Shown piece by piece: positions 34,551-43,612 of a stretch of DNA of 44,850 nt. The stretch covers positions 1 through 44,850 of the forward strand of contig PXRY01000085.1 of NCBI GenBank assembly GCA_003022925.1, read 5' to 3'. A program made the translations under genes and the position numbers. Within the stretch, counting starts at the first letter, position 1; each line of letters opens with the position of its first letter. The notes below the pieces were generated by a model. That model did no database searches and was not told where the DNA came from. It saw only the letters and a program-made list of their open reading frames with translations. This DNA comes from Halobacteriales archaeon QS_8_65_32 (lineage in GTDB: Archaea; Halobacteriota; Halobacteria; Halobacteriales; Halococcaceae).

Positions 34551-36908
34551 TCACTCGCCCTCGAATTCGAACGCGACCGCCGTCTCGCCGCGAACGTCCA
34601 GCGAGGATCGGCCGACCGCGATCGTGAAACTCCCCGAGGGGATCGTCCAGCCGCCGCCCTCGTCGTAGTACGCGAAGGCGTCGCGATCGAGATCGATCGA
34701 TACGTCTCTCCTTTCGTCCGGTTCGAGTCGTACCTTCGCGAAGCCCGCGAGTTCGTGGTCGGGCCGGGCTATGGCAGGATCGTCCTCGCCGACGTAGACT
34801 TGAATTACTTCGGTGCCCGCTCTGTCGCCGACGTTGCGGACCGGGACGGTCACCTCGTAGACGACGTCGGTTCCGAGGTCGCCGCGGTCCTCGCCGGCCG
34901 CGTGGCCGTCGTCGGCGCGATGTCCGACGCGCTTTGCGGTGGTCTCGCCGTACTCGAAGTCCGTGTACGACAGGCCATGACCGAACGGGAATCGCGGCTC
35001 GATTCCCTCGCGATCGAAGTACCGGTACCCGACGAAGACCCCTTCGTCGTACCGTGCTTCGCCGTCAACGCCGGGAAACGCTTGCTCGGTCGTGGTCGGA
35101 TAGTCCTCGTGACGGCGACCGAACGTGACCGGGAGCCGGCCGCCCGGATCGGCGTCCCCGTAGAGCACCGCCGCGAGCGCGTCGCCGTCGGCCTGCCCGG
35201 GATACCACGTTTGCATTACTGTGTCGACCGCATCGAGCCAAGGGGTCTCGACTGCGCCGCTCGTCCGGAGTACGACGACCGTCTGTTCGGCCACGTCGGC
35301 CACCCGCTCGACGAGTTCGTCCTGACGGCCCGGGAGCCGGAGGTCCGGGCGGTCCTCGCTCTCGGTCGTGTCGTCCTGGACGACGACGACGGCACAGTCG
35401 GCCGTTTCGGCGGCGGCAACTGCGTCGTCGATCGACGCCGCCCCATCGTCATCGCTGCCGCCAGCACCGGGCCGATCGCTCGACCCCCGGTTGTCGGCTC
35501 CGGTCTCGTCTTCGTCTCCGTCTCCTTCGGGCGCGAAGGCGTCGAACAGCGAGGACTCGGCGATCGGATCGAGGCCGCGCTCGAAGCTTACCTCGCTTGC
35601 GCGCTCGCGCAGCCCTTCGAGAGGGCTCACCTGTGTGACGGGCGAAACCTCGGAACTCCCGCCGCCGCCGAGCTTGGCGCGATCTGCGTTCGGCCCGCAG
35701 AGCGCGATCGTCTCCTCACCACCGAGCGGGAGCGCACCGTCGTTTTCTAACAGGACCGTACCCTCGCAGGCCGCTCGACGGGCGAGATCGCGGTGAGCGG
35801 CCGAATCGAGAACTCCGTCCGACTCGCCGTCGTCCTCGGGCTCGGGGTCATCAGATCCCTCGCCGCGCTCTGGTCGCTCATCCGTTCTATCGAGCAATCC
35901 GAACCGATCCATCGTTCCGAGAACTCGGGCAGCTTTGTCGTCGACGGTCGCCGCATCGACCTCGCCGGCCTCGATCGCGTCTCGGAGCGGGTCGCCGAAC
36001 AGACCCCCTTCGTGCATCGCGGGCAGCGTATCAGGGAAGTCGATCGCGGCGGGATCGACGCCGGCGGGCAGATTCCCGGCGGCCGCCGTCTCCGCGAAGG
36101 GGACGCCGGGCATCTCGACGTCGAGGCCGGCCCGTGCGGCTCCGATCGTACTCTCGGTGCCGTACCAATCGGACATGACGAAGCCCTCGAACCCCCACTC
36201 GTCTCTGAGCACCTCGCGCACCAGGCGGCGGTGATCGCTCATGTGGACGCCGTTGACGCGGTTGTAGGCGGTCATCACGGCGGCGACGCCCTCCTCGACG
36301 GCCGCGCGGAAGGCCGGCAGGTAGATCTCCCGTAGCGCGCGCTCGGAAACCTCGGTGCTCACGTCGTAGCGGTTCGTCTCCTGGTTGTTCGCGACGTAGT
36401 GTTTCACCGTCGCCATCACACCCTCGGACTGGACACCCCCGACGTATTCGGCGGCGAGTCGCGAGGCCAGACGGGGGTCCTCGCCGTAGTACTCGAAGTT
36501 CCGCCCGCCTTCCGGCACCCGGGCGATGTTGACGCCGGGGGCGAGCAGGACGTCCTGATCGTAGGCGCGGGCTTCACGAGCGATCGCCGCACCGACCTCG
36601 CCGGCGAGCGACGGGTTCCACGACGCCGCGAGCGAAATCGAGGCCGGAAAGGCGGTCGCCGACCCTTCCTCCGGTCGGACGCCGAGCGGGCCGTCAACGA
36701 GGCGAAGCGGCGGTATTCCGAGCCGTTCGATCCCGGAGACGTACCCGGTCGCCATCCCCTCGGGGTCGGGCGCGCCGCGGAGCAGGCGGAGCTTCTCGTC
36801 GATGGCCAGTTCGTCGACCAGCGCCGCGATACGGTCCCGGCGGTGGGCCGACTCGCCGTCGTGACCCGCGTCGTCGTTACGACCCGTCGGCCGCCAATCG
36901 TCGGTCAT
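34551..36908 (-). CDS. Glycoside hydrolase family 3 (beta-glucosidase-like)
   Basis: A 785-residue GH3 enzyme that removes terminal beta-linked sugars. The (alpha/beta)8 domain includes LVDGPLGVRPEEG, NIARVPEGGRNFEYYGEDPR, TVKHYVANNQETNRYDVST and the nucleophile Asp247 in GFVMSDWYGTES. The second domain contains VLLENDGALPLGGEETIALC. A C-terminal fibronectin-III-like domain (GLSYTDFEYGETT, VRNVGDRAGTEVIQVYVG) ends the chain. No signal peptide is visible, so it acts inside the cell. An acidic low-complexity insert (about 455-490) separates subdomains. Divergent from the 37492 gene across a gap that contains a repeat element. Confidence 0.93.
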   Translation of the reverse strand: MTDDWRPTGRNDDAGHDGESAHRRDRIAALVDELAIDEKLRLLRGAPDPEGMATGYVSGIERLGIPPLRLVDGPLGVRPEEGSATAFPASISLAASWNPSLAGEVGAAIAREARAYDQDVLLAPGVNIARVPEGGRNFEYYGEDPRLASRLAAEYVGGVQSEGVMATVKHYVANNQETNRYDVSTEVSERALREIYLPAFRAAVEEGVAAVMTAYNRVNGVHMSDHRRLVREVLRDEWGFEGFVMSDWYGTESTIGAARAGLDVEMPGVPFAETAAAGNLPAGVDPAAIDFPDTLPAMHEGGLFGDPLRDAIEAGEVDAATVDDKAARVLGTMDRFGLLDRTDERPERGEGSDDPEPEDDGESDGVLDSAAHRDLARRAACEGTVLLENDGALPLGGEETIALCGPNADRAKLGGGGSSEVSPVTQVSPLEGLRERASEVSFERGLDPIAESSLFDAFAPEGDGDEDETGADNRGSSDRPGAGGSDDDGAASIDDAVAAAETADCAVVVVQDDTTESEDRPDLRLPGRQDELVERVADVAEQTVVVLRTSGAVETPWLDAVDTVMQTWYPGQADGDALAAVLYGDADPGGRLPVTFGRRHEDYPTTTEQAFPGVDGEARYDEGVFVGYRYFDREGIEPRFPFGHGLSYTDFEYGETTAKRVGHRADDGHAAGEDRGDLGTDVVYEVTVPVRNVGDRAGTEVIQVYVGEDDPAIARPDHELAGFAKVRLEPDERRDVSIDLDRDAFAYYDEGGGWTIPSGSFTIAVGRSSLDVRGETAVAFEFEGE

Positions 36909-37049
36909 GAGTCATTCTCGGAGCGCCGCGACTTAACGGTCGGCTCGTCGGCCGCCGATCCGTCGATCCGCCGGTCGGCCGGTTCGCGTTCGATGCGATC
37001 TCGGTCGACCGTCCCGCCCTGGCCGCAACGAAACCAATACGGCCGGCGG

Positions 37050-37442
37050 CATATGTCGACGAGAGTCGACAGGAACCGCTTCGGGTAGGACTAGAAGGGG
37101 CTGACCGCTCGGCATTCTCGTGAGCGAGCACCGCGAGCGAACGAGAGCTCGAAGGGCGAGTAACGCGAGTCCTTCGTAGAACCCCGGCGACGCAAGCACC
37201 GCAGTCGAACGAGCGAAGCGAGTAAGACGAGGAGCGTGGTTCGAGAGAGCAAAGCTCTCTCGTCATTGCGGGAAATCGTCGATTTCCCGCTTGCAGCAAA
37301 AACGCGGAGCGTTTTTGCCACATCACAAAAGGTGCGAAGCACTTTTATGAACGACAGCGAGCCGCAGGAGCCGAGCGTGTCGGGGGCTTCCGAGCCGTTC
37401 ATAACGGATCGTTCTCGAACGGCTACTGAACTAAATGCTACC
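37050..37442. repeat. Dispersed composite element with four tandem mini-hairpins
   Basis: In the 583-bp gap between divergent genes, core-forward. It has GGGTAGGACTAGAAGGGGCTG (degenerate core), CCGGCGACGCAAGCACCGC, then the hairpin array at 37236-37355: GTGGTTC, hairpin GAGAGAGC/AAA (37243-37261), GTCATTGC, hairpin GGGAAATC/GTC (37270-37288), GCTTGCAGC, hairpin AAAAACGC/GGA (37298-37316), GCCACATCAC, hairpin with AAAAG..TGC/GAA (37327-37346), ATGAACGAC. GAGCCGAGCGTGTCGGGGGC and the end CTGAACTAAATGCTAC follow. The linkers match those at 44627. Confidence 0.8.
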
Positions 37443-37460
37443 TACCGGTCATCGGACGGG

Positions 37461-37468
37461 CTTAAGTA
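37461..37468 (+). promoter_or_regulatory. TATA box for the 37492 gene
   Basis: CTTAAGTA, centred 28 nt before ATG 37492, just outside the right end of the dispersed element. Confidence 0.5.
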
Positions 37469-37491
37469 GCTCTCGGTGAAGGGTAGAACGA

Positions 37492-38469
37492 ATGTCGCTC
37501 GCGGACTTCATCGAGAAATCGAAGGGTCGCCTCGCGACCCAGGGTACCGACGCGCTCGGACCCATAGCGAAGGACTTCGCTTCGAGCGCGCTCGTCCGCG
37601 TCTTCAAACGCCTCGATCCCGATCTGGGCTATCGAATCTACGACCGGGACTGGAACGTGCTGTTGATCCTCGACGCTGCCCGCGCGGACATGTACTTCGA
37701 AATCGCCGGCCGCGGTCGCGCTGAACTCTCGTGTGCAAGCGCCTCGACCGAGTGGATCGGGAAGAACTTCTCCGAGGAGTACCGGACCGAAACGCGGGAG
37801 ACGGCGTACGTCACCGCCAACCCGCACTCGAACCAGCTCGATCCCGCGGACTTCGGCTTGCTCGACGAGGTCTGGCGAACGGACTGGGACATGAAGCGGG
37901 GTACGATCCCGCCCCAAGCGATATCCGATCACGGGATCGCTGCCGCCCGTTCCAGTGAGTACGACCGAGTCGTCCTCCACTACATGCAGCCACACTTCCC
38001 GTTTATCGGCGCGGACACGCAGTTCGGGCGCATGAAACGCGACAACTTCGGCTATGGAGTAAATACCGAGAACGTCTGGCCCCGCGTGCAGACCGGCGAA
38101 CTCGATCGCGAGGCGGTGATCGATGCCTACCGGGCGAATCACCGCTACATCTACGACCACGTCCAGCAGGTCCTCGAAAACGTCGAGGGGATCGTTGCGA
38201 TCACCGCCGACCACGCGAACGCCCTCGGCGAGTGGGGCGTCTGGGGCCATCGCCAGTACCTCCCGGTGCCCGCGATCCGAACCGTGCCGTGGGACGTCCG
38301 GGCCTGTACCGACGCGAGAACGTACGACCCTGGCGAGGTCGAACCGGCAACCCGAGGTGGCGATGGCGGCAACGGCAGTAATGGTAGTAGGGATGGCCGC
38401 GACGGCGGTGCGAGCGGCGAGAACGCGACGGTCGCCGACCGATTGCGCCAGCTCGGCTACCGCGAGTGA
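37492..38469 (+). CDS. Sulfatase/alkaline-phosphatase superfamily protein
   Basis: A 325-residue protein. The strand-turn NVLLILDAARADMYFEIAG places the metal/nucleophile region near the start. TVLHYMQPHFPFIG-like VVLHYMQPHFPFIGAD and ITADHANALGEWGVWGHR carry the metal-binding Asp/His set of the alkaline-phosphatase fold. Haloarchaeal relatives occur in surface-glycan or polysaccharide clusters. The adjacent glycosyltransferase 16 bp downstream fits that. The segment before the C-terminus (about 280-312) is Gly/Asn/Arg low complexity. The position expected for formylglycine Cys or Ser reads ARAD, so the exact reaction is unknown. Confidence 0.75.
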   Translation: MSLADFIEKSKGRLATQGTDALGPIAKDFASSALVRVFKRLDPDLGYRIYDRDWNVLLILDAARADMYFEIAGRGRAELSCASASTEWIGKNFSEEYRTETRETAYVTANPHSNQLDPADFGLLDEVWRTDWDMKRGTIPPQAISDHGIAAARSSEYDRVVLHYMQPHFPFIGADTQFGRMKRDNFGYGVNTENVWPRVQTGELDREAVIDAYRANHRYIYDHVQQVLENVEGIVAITADHANALGEWGVWGHRQYLPVPAIRTVPWDVRACTDARTYDPGEVEPATRGGDGGNGSNGSRDGRDGGASGENATVADRLRQLGYRE

Positions 38470-38485
38470 TCGCGAGGAGTCGCTC

Positions 38486-39430
38486 GTGAACGGCTCTTCG
38501 GACTCCGACCCCGACGTTCGTTACAGCTTCCTGACGACCAACTACGAGAAGGCGGACGTCCTCGAACGGAGCGTACCGACCATATTAGCGGCACTGCCCG
38601 AAAACGGAGAACTGATTGTCGTCGACGGCGGGAGCACCGACGGGAGCGTCTCGATCCTCCGGACGCTTGCACGGAGCGACGACCGGCTTCGAATCGTCGA
38701 GGCGCGCTCGAACCTCGGCGAGGGGAGACAGATCGCGTTCGAGCGCGCGCGTGGCAATGTCCTCGTTCAACACGTCGATACCGACCGGGCGTACGAACCG
38801 GCGGTCGCGAAGCTCCTGTCCGTCTTCGCGCACCTCGAAGGCGAGTACGACGACCTCGTGCTCTGTACGCTCGACTCGCTTTATATCTCGCGAGCGGCCC
38901 CGATCCGGCGAGTGGGCGGGTGGCCGCCGTTGGGGCGCGTCGAAGAACGGCTGTTCGTAGAACGGCTGTGTCGGTCGGGCGCGACCCTCCGGGCGCTTCC
39001 GATCCGCCTGAGCCGCGAGCTCCCAACGGCCGACGCCGCATCGCCCGGGGCGCGCGCCCGGAAGTGGCGTCTGACCGCCCGAGACCTCCGCCGCGTCGGC
39101 TTTTCGCTGCGGACGCTCGTGCGATACGACCACCGCCGGTTTCCCCTCCCGAAGGCGCTCGTCGCCGACCTGTGTTGCGTGCTCGGCGCGTACGACGCAC
39201 GGCGAGCGGGGGAAATCGAGACCGTTCCCGGCGCGCCGCGCGGCCCCGCGGTCGTCGAGTCCTGGCAGGACGTCCTGCGCTACGAGCCGGACTTCTTCCC
39301 CGACGGCGAGGCGACGGTTCTCTCGCCGGCGGACCTCTCGACGCAGGTCCCTGAGACGGCGTGGGTCGATCTCCGGTTCGGTGACCCCGGACAAGGGTGG
39401 GAGTCGGCAGGACTCGACGGGTCGGCGTGA
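38486..39430 (+). CDS. Family 2 glycosyltransferase
   Basis: A 314-residue GT-A enzyme that transfers a sugar from a nucleotide or lipid-phosphate donor. VRYSFLTTNYEKADVLERSV and ELIVVDGGSTDGSV are the N-terminal GT2 motifs. NLGEGRQIAFERARGNVLVQ leads to the HVDTDRAYE metal-binding D-x-D. The start GTG 38486 has GAGGAG seven bases upstream and follows the preceding stop by 16 nt; the longer frame to 38123 overlaps that gene. C-terminal helices RKWRLTARDLRRVGFS and LPKALVADLCCVLGAYD are probably amphipathic or membrane-associated. Likely partner of the preceding phosphatase-like protein. Confidence 0.85.
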   Translation: MNGSSDSDPDVRYSFLTTNYEKADVLERSVPTILAALPENGELIVVDGGSTDGSVSILRTLARSDDRLRIVEARSNLGEGRQIAFERARGNVLVQHVDTDRAYEPAVAKLLSVFAHLEGEYDDLVLCTLDSLYISRAAPIRRVGGWPPLGRVEERLFVERLCRSGATLRALPIRLSRELPTADAASPGARARKWRLTARDLRRVGFSLRTLVRYDHRRFPLPKALVADLCCVLGAYDARRAGEIETVPGAPRGPAVVESWQDVLRYEPDFFPDGEATVLSPADLSTQVPETAWVDLRFGDPGQGWESAGLDGSA

Positions 39431-39524
39431 GTGAGGCGGGCCCCGAGGTCCGACGGGAACTTGGCGAGGGCCGCTCGACCTCACGTCCCAACACGGCTTT
39501 GAGTCAGCCGTTCGTGCGACCAAC

Positions 39525-40589
39525 ATGGACTTCACGCGACGCCCGCGACGGCTCCGTACCGACGGCGTTCGACCGCTGGTGCGCGAGACCGACCTATCGG
39601 CGACGGATCTCGTCGCGCCGGTGTTCGTCGATGCGACGACCGACTCCCGGGAACCGATCGAATCGATGCCCGGTCACGAACGGGTCCCGATCGACGAGGC
39701 CACAGCGCGCGTTGCGGAGATCCGCGAAACCGGCGTCGAAAGCGTGCTTCTCTTTGGCATCCCCGAATCGAAGGACCCCGAGGGTAGCCGGGCGTGGGCC
39801 GACGACGGAGTAGTGCAAGAGGCCACCCGCCGGCTCAAACGCAAGACCGACGCCTACGTGATCACCGATGTCTGCCTCTGTGAGTACACCGACCACGGCC
39901 ACTGCGGCACGCTCGAAGACGGGGCCCGCGAGCGCGCCGAGGCGGACGGGGGCGTGGCCGACGACGGTCCGATCGGCGATGGCGTGGCCGGAACCGGACG
40001 AGCGAGCGACACGAGCGGGCCAGGGCTCACGATCGACAACGACGCGACGCTCGACTCGCTTACCCGGATCGCGACCTCACACGCCGCCGCCGGTGCGGAC
40101 ATGGTCGCACCCAGCGGGATGGTCGACGGAATGGTCGGCGCGATCAGAGGGGCGCTCGACGACGCTGAGCACGAACACACGGCGATCATGAGCTACGCCG
40201 CGAAGTACCAGTCGGCCTTCTATGGACCGTTCCGCAATGCTACCGACGGCGCGCCCGCCTTCGGCGATCGTCGCCACTACCAGATGGACCCGGCGAACGC
40301 CAGGGAGGCCCGCCGGGAGGTCGCCTTAGACGCACGACAGGGTGCGGACGTCCTCATGGTCAAACCCGCACTGCCCTACCTCGATGTCGTTCGGGACGTC
40401 CGCGAGAACTTCGATCACCCGGTCGCCGCCTACAACGTCTCCGGCGAGTACGCCATGCTCCACGCCGCAGCGGATCGGGGCTGGCTCCCGCTCGAGGATG
40501 TCGCGACCGAATCGTTGCTTTCGATCAAGCGCGCCGGTGCCGACCTGATCGTCACGTACTTCGCCGAGAACGTCGCCAACCGGCTCTAA
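39525..40589 (+). CDS. hemB: Porphobilinogen synthase (delta-aminolevulinate dehydratase)
   Basis: Condenses two 5-aminolevulinate molecules into porphobilinogen for haem, sirohaem and cobamide synthesis. The 354-residue protein has the zinc-site cysteines in DVCLCEYTDHGHCG (Cys117, 119, 127). The two active-site lysines are in MSYAAKYQSAFYGPFR (Lys227) and VLMVKPALPYLDVV. It also has IDNDATLDSL and VSGEYAMLHAAA. An insertion of about 35 Gly/Asp-rich residues (132-165) follows the zinc site, longer than usual. ATG 39525 follows a weak TATA (GGCTTTGAG). Haloarchaea need this pathway for cytochromes such as those proposed for the Hdr-like protein. Confidence 0.96.
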   Translation: MDFTRRPRRLRTDGVRPLVRETDLSATDLVAPVFVDATTDSREPIESMPGHERVPIDEATARVAEIRETGVESVLLFGIPESKDPEGSRAWADDGVVQEATRRLKRKTDAYVITDVCLCEYTDHGHCGTLEDGARERAEADGGVADDGPIGDGVAGTGRASDTSGPGLTIDNDATLDSLTRIATSHAAAGADMVAPSGMVDGMVGAIRGALDDAEHEHTAIMSYAAKYQSAFYGPFRNATDGAPAFGDRRHYQMDPANAREARREVALDARQGADVLMVKPALPYLDVVRDVRENFDHPVAAYNVSGEYAMLHAAADRGWLPLEDVATESLLSIKRAGADLIVTYFAENVANRL

Positions 40590-40939
40590 TTCCGACCCGG
40601 CTCGACCCTGTTCGAACTGGCGCACCCCTCGCGGTGTCGGCTCTCGGTTCCGTTCGTCCCGTTCGGTGCCGTCGTTCCGCCCGGTCCCCTCGTCCGCGAT
40701 CCCTCGGCCGAACGGTTCTCGTTCTCGATCGCGAATCGGAAGCGCGCGCGAGCGCGCCCCGCCCCTCAGCTATGCGTCCGGTCGCTCGTCCCGACCGTGA
40801 CGGTGGACGATCGGTCGGATCGACCTGCGGTATTGCCCACCGTTCCGGACGAAGAACGACCTTATATTCGTAATACCATATCCAAATCGGACATTTGTCT
40901 ACCAGGATTGGGGTAGATCGGACGGCGACACCTCCAAAA

Positions 40940-40947
40940 TTTATATA
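40940..40947 (+). promoter_or_regulatory. TATA box for amt
   Basis: TTTATATA at 40940-40947 in CCAAAATTTATATATTC. A second AT-rich patch lies near 40863-40885. The start codon is 113 nt away, so the mRNA has an untypically long leader of about 88 nt. The remaining 350 bp after hemB show no gene. Confidence 0.65.
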
Positions 40948-41006
40948 TTCGTCCTCCCTGGAGCCGACCCGTGATACGTGGTGCAGACGTGGCACGCACA
41001 GGAGAA

Positions 41007-41063
41007 ATGATGAACGAACGTCGAACGAAAGCGAACTCGAAAGCACGGAGCGAAATCGAATGA
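41007..41063 (+). CDS. Possible 18-residue leader peptide upstream of amt
   Basis: After the Shine-Dalgarno-like AGGAG (41000-41004) comes an ATGATG start. The frame reads [18 protein letters not shown] and ends with TGA at 41061-41063, overlapping the amt ATG (41060-41062) as ATGA. The arrangement suggests translational coupling. The peptide is charged and Arg/Lys/Glu-rich. Not proven to be translated. Confidence 0.45.
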   Translation: MMNERRTKANSKARSEIE

Positions 41064-42781
41064 CGACCGACCTATTACTACAACTCGACGCGGGGACGCT
41101 GGCCGAAGGGGTTAACAACGTCTGGGTGTTGACCGTGACGTTCCTGATCTTCTTCATGCACGCCGGCTTCGCCATGTTGGAGGCGGGCCAGGTACGCTCG
41201 AAGAACGTCGCGAACCAGCTCACGAAGAACATGCTGACCTGGAGCGTCGGCGTAATACTGTTCTTCTTAGTGGGCGCGGCGGTCTCGACGATCGTCGGCG
41301 GCCTCACCGGCGGCGGCGGCGTCTCGGTCGGCGGGGCCTTTGCGGACGTGATCGCGCCCGCGAGCGAGACCTCCTGGGTCGGCTGGCTATTCGGAGCGGT
41401 CTTTGCGATGACCGCGGCGACGATCGTCTCCGGGGCGGTCGCCGGCCGGTGTAAGCTTCGGGCATACGTCGGGTATACGATCCTGTTAGCGGCGATCATC
41501 TACCCCGTCGTCACGGGCTTCACCTGGGCCGGGGGCCTTCTCGCGAACCTCTTCGGCGTTGGCTTCCACGACTTCGCCGGCGGCATGATCGTCCACGGTA
41601 TGGGCGGCATCGCCGGGCTCACCGCTGCGTGGGTGATCGGTCCTCGGATGGATCGCTTTACCGATAACGGCGGCGTCAACGTCATTCCGGGCCACTCGAT
41701 GACCTTTGCGGTGCTGGGGACTCTCATTCTCTGTTTCGGCTGGTACGGGTTCAACGTCGGTACCGCCGCCTCGGTGTTCGTCACCGAGAACGGCGGACTC
41801 CAACTGGGTGCCTTCGCGGATACGGTCGGGCGGGTCGCGCTCACGACGACGCTCGCGATGGGCGCGGGCGCGATCGGTGCCGCCGGCGTCTCGCTGTTGC
41901 GGACCGAGAAGGTAGACACGCTGTACGTCGCGAACGGGATGCTCGCCGGCCTGGTGGGCATTACCTCGATCACCGACGCGACGGCTTGGTGGGGCGCGCT
42001 CGTCGTTGGCCTGCTCGCCGGCGGCCAGCTCCCGATCGTCTTCGGGTTCGTCGAGAAACGCCTCAATATCGACGACGTCTGTGCGGTCTACCCGGTCCAC
42101 GGCTCGGCAGGGGCAATGGGCGCGGTCCTGTTCCCCTTCGTCGCGGTCGGGGAGGCGTTCCTCAACCCCACTGTACTGCTCGCCCAGATCGTCGGCGTCA
42201 CGGTTATCGGCGCGTGGACGATTTTGGCGACGGCGGCGGTCTTCGGCGCGTTCAAGGCAGTCGGTCAGGCCCGCGTGACGCCCGAACACGAACGCGACGG
42301 GCTCGACGTCTCCGAACACGGCGTCGAGACTTACCCCGAGTTCGGGATGGGAGAGGGCAGTCGCGGCCCGGTCGCCGACGGCGGCGCGGTCTACGACATC
42401 GACGACGTGCGGACCGACGGCGGCCGACCCAACCAGGGCGGGCTGAAGATGGTCATGGCGGTCATCCGGCCCGATAAGCTCTCGGCGGTCAAACAGGGCT
42501 TATCGAAGGTCGGTGCGCCCTCGCTCACGGTCTCGAACGTCAGCGGGCGGGGCTCTCAGCCTGTAAAGAAGGGCCAGTGGCGTGGCGAGGAGTACTCCGT
42601 CGATCTGCATCAGAAAGTCAAGGTCGAGACCGTCGTCGCCGATATCCCCGCGGAGGACGTCGTCAGCGCGATCGCCGAAAGCGCGAGCACTGGCGATCCG
42701 GGCGACGGGAAGGTGTTCGTCATGCCCGTCGAGGACGCCCGTCAGATCCGGACCGGCAACGTCGGCACTGAAGCCGTATAG
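41060..42781 (+). CDS. amt: Ammonium transporter Amt fused to a PII (GlnK) domain
   Basis: 573 residues. Residues 1-405 form an Amt/Mep/Rh channel with about 11 helices: the signature [19 protein letters not shown] and the twin pore histidines His179 (MIVHGMGG) and His347 ([13 protein letters not shown]). An acidic linker (406-460) leads to a complete PII domain (463-573) with [38 protein letters not shown] (T-loop) and [12 protein letters not shown] (B-loop). The T-loop site of bacterial uridylylation (Tyr51, YRGAEY) is Trp507. In related haloarchaea GlnK is usually a separate gene. The fusion should give stoichiometric gating of NH4+ uptake by ATP/2-oxoglutarate. Confidence 0.93.
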   Translation: MTTDLLLQLDAGTLAEGVNNVWVLTVTFLIFFMHAGFAMLEAGQVRSKNVANQLTKNMLTWSVGVILFFLVGAAVSTIVGGLTGGGGVSVGGAFADVIAPASETSWVGWLFGAVFAMTAATIVSGAVAGRCKLRAYVGYTILLAAIIYPVVTGFTWAGGLLANLFGVGFHDFAGGMIVHGMGGIAGLTAAWVIGPRMDRFTDNGGVNVIPGHSMTFAVLGTLILCFGWYGFNVGTAASVFVTENGGLQLGAFADTVGRVALTTTLAMGAGAIGAAGVSLLRTEKVDTLYVANGMLAGLVGITSITDATAWWGALVVGLLAGGQLPIVFGFVEKRLNIDDVCAVYPVHGSAGAMGAVLFPFVAVGEAFLNPTVLLAQIVGVTVIGAWTILATAAVFGAFKAVGQARVTPEHERDGLDVSEHGVETYPEFGMGEGSRGPVADGGAVYDIDDVRTDGGRPNQGGLKMVMAVIRPDKLSAVKQGLSKVGAPSLTVSNVSGRGSQPVKKGQWRGEEYSVDLHQKVKVETVVADIPAEDVVSAIAESASTGDPGDGKVFVMPVEDARQIRTGNVGTEAV

Positions 42782-42787
42782 ACCCAC

Positions 42788-42793
42788 TTTTTT
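42788..42793 (+). terminator. Poly-T terminator after amt
   Basis: TTTTTT, 7 nt after the amt stop, followed by GC-rich DNA: the usual archaeal intrinsic termination signal. Confidence 0.5.
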
Positions 42794-42818
42794 GCTCGTC
42801 GGGTCTCCTCGCTCGTCG

Positions 42819-42935
42819 GTGGTTCCAGAAAGCTTCGCTCTCTCGTCATCACGGGACGGCTTCGCCGTCTCGAACGACTTCAGCGGTTCGTTCGCGGGGA
42901 ACCGCTCGCCACCTCCGGTGGCTCGCGGATGCGCT
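42819..42935. repeat. Hairpin module of the dispersed element, isolated
   Basis: GTGGTTC (42819-42825), near-perfect hairpin AGAAAGC/TTC (42827-42843, one mismatch), GTCATCAC (42845-42852), hairpin GACGGC/TTC (within 42853-42871), GAACGACT (42872-42879). Further hairpins are AGCGGTTC...GGAACCGCT and CCACC-TCC-GGTGG to about 42918. The core and terminal repeats are absent. Confidence 0.75.
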
Positions 42936-42965
42936 GCCGTCAGCAGACGGGTCAGCGTTCGATTG

Positions 42966-43496
42966 CTATCCGCTTCCGTTCTGCTCGGTCCGAGTCGTTC
43001 GAGTGCTGGTTTCCCCGCTTGCCCCTTCTATCCGTAACACGTAGTCCGGAGCCCCACAGCCGTCCTCCAGGTCCTTGCCGGAGCCGCCCATTATTACCGG
43101 TCTGTAGAGTCGGCCTTGGTACTCGATTAGTCGATTCGACGGCGGAGCGAGACGATCGAGTTCGTCGAGCAGCGCCAGCTGCTCGTCGCAGGACTCGTAT
43201 TCTCCCTTTTGAATGGCGATGCGCGCTTCTCGCTGTGACTCGGGGGAGAGTTCGCTGAACTGGACGATCGTGGGTGGCGGCGGTAAAGCACGTGTTACCC
43301 CAGGAGACGTCGGTTGAGCGGTCTCCGTCGTGGACGGCTCATTAGTCGTCGATGGCAACCGGGTGTGCGTTCCCGACGGCTCGCTGGAAACCCGATCGTC
43401 CCGCGACTGAGACGCCGGCGTGCCGGTTACGCAACCGGCAACGAGCGCCAGGCTTGCGGCAGTCATCGCCTCGGCGAGGAACGTCCTGCGGTTCAT
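42966..43496 (-). CDS. Putative secreted lipoprotein
   Basis: A 176-residue protein starting MNRRTFLAEAMTAASLALVA with a lipobox (LVAGC) at about residues 18-22. The RR-T-F-L before the hydrophobic stretch suggests Tat export, the normal route for haloarchaeal lipoproteins. A Ser/Thr/Pro-rich linker (about 30-80) leads to a short domain with STVQFSELSPES-like IVQFSELSPESQREARIAIQ and YRPVIMGGSGKDLEDGCGAP. I recognise no catalytic motif. The upstream reading frame to 43646 is excluded because a TATA-like GGTATTTACC lies at 43517-43526, 25 nt before this ATG. Confidence 0.8.
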   Translation of the reverse strand: MNRRTFLAEAMTAASLALVAGCVTGTPASQSRDDRVSSEPSGTHTRLPSTTNEPSTTETAQPTSPGVTRALPPPPTIVQFSELSPESQREARIAIQKGEYESCDEQLALLDELDRLAPPSNRLIEYQGRLYRPVIMGGSGKDLEDGCGAPDYVLRIEGASGETSTRTTRTEQNGSG

Positions 43497-43612
43497 ACCA
43501 GCGGTTGTAACGATATGGTAAATACCTTCTGCCGGTCGGCGGTCCGTATCGGTCGAGTGAGAGAAGACGGAATGACGTAGAACGAAGTCGCTTCGATACG
43601 TAGGACACGAAC

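Noticed and set aside
37236-37355. CRISPR array
   Set aside because: Linkers are 7-10 nt, the intervening units are palindromes of 15-20 nt, and no cas genes are present; this is not repeat-spacer structure.
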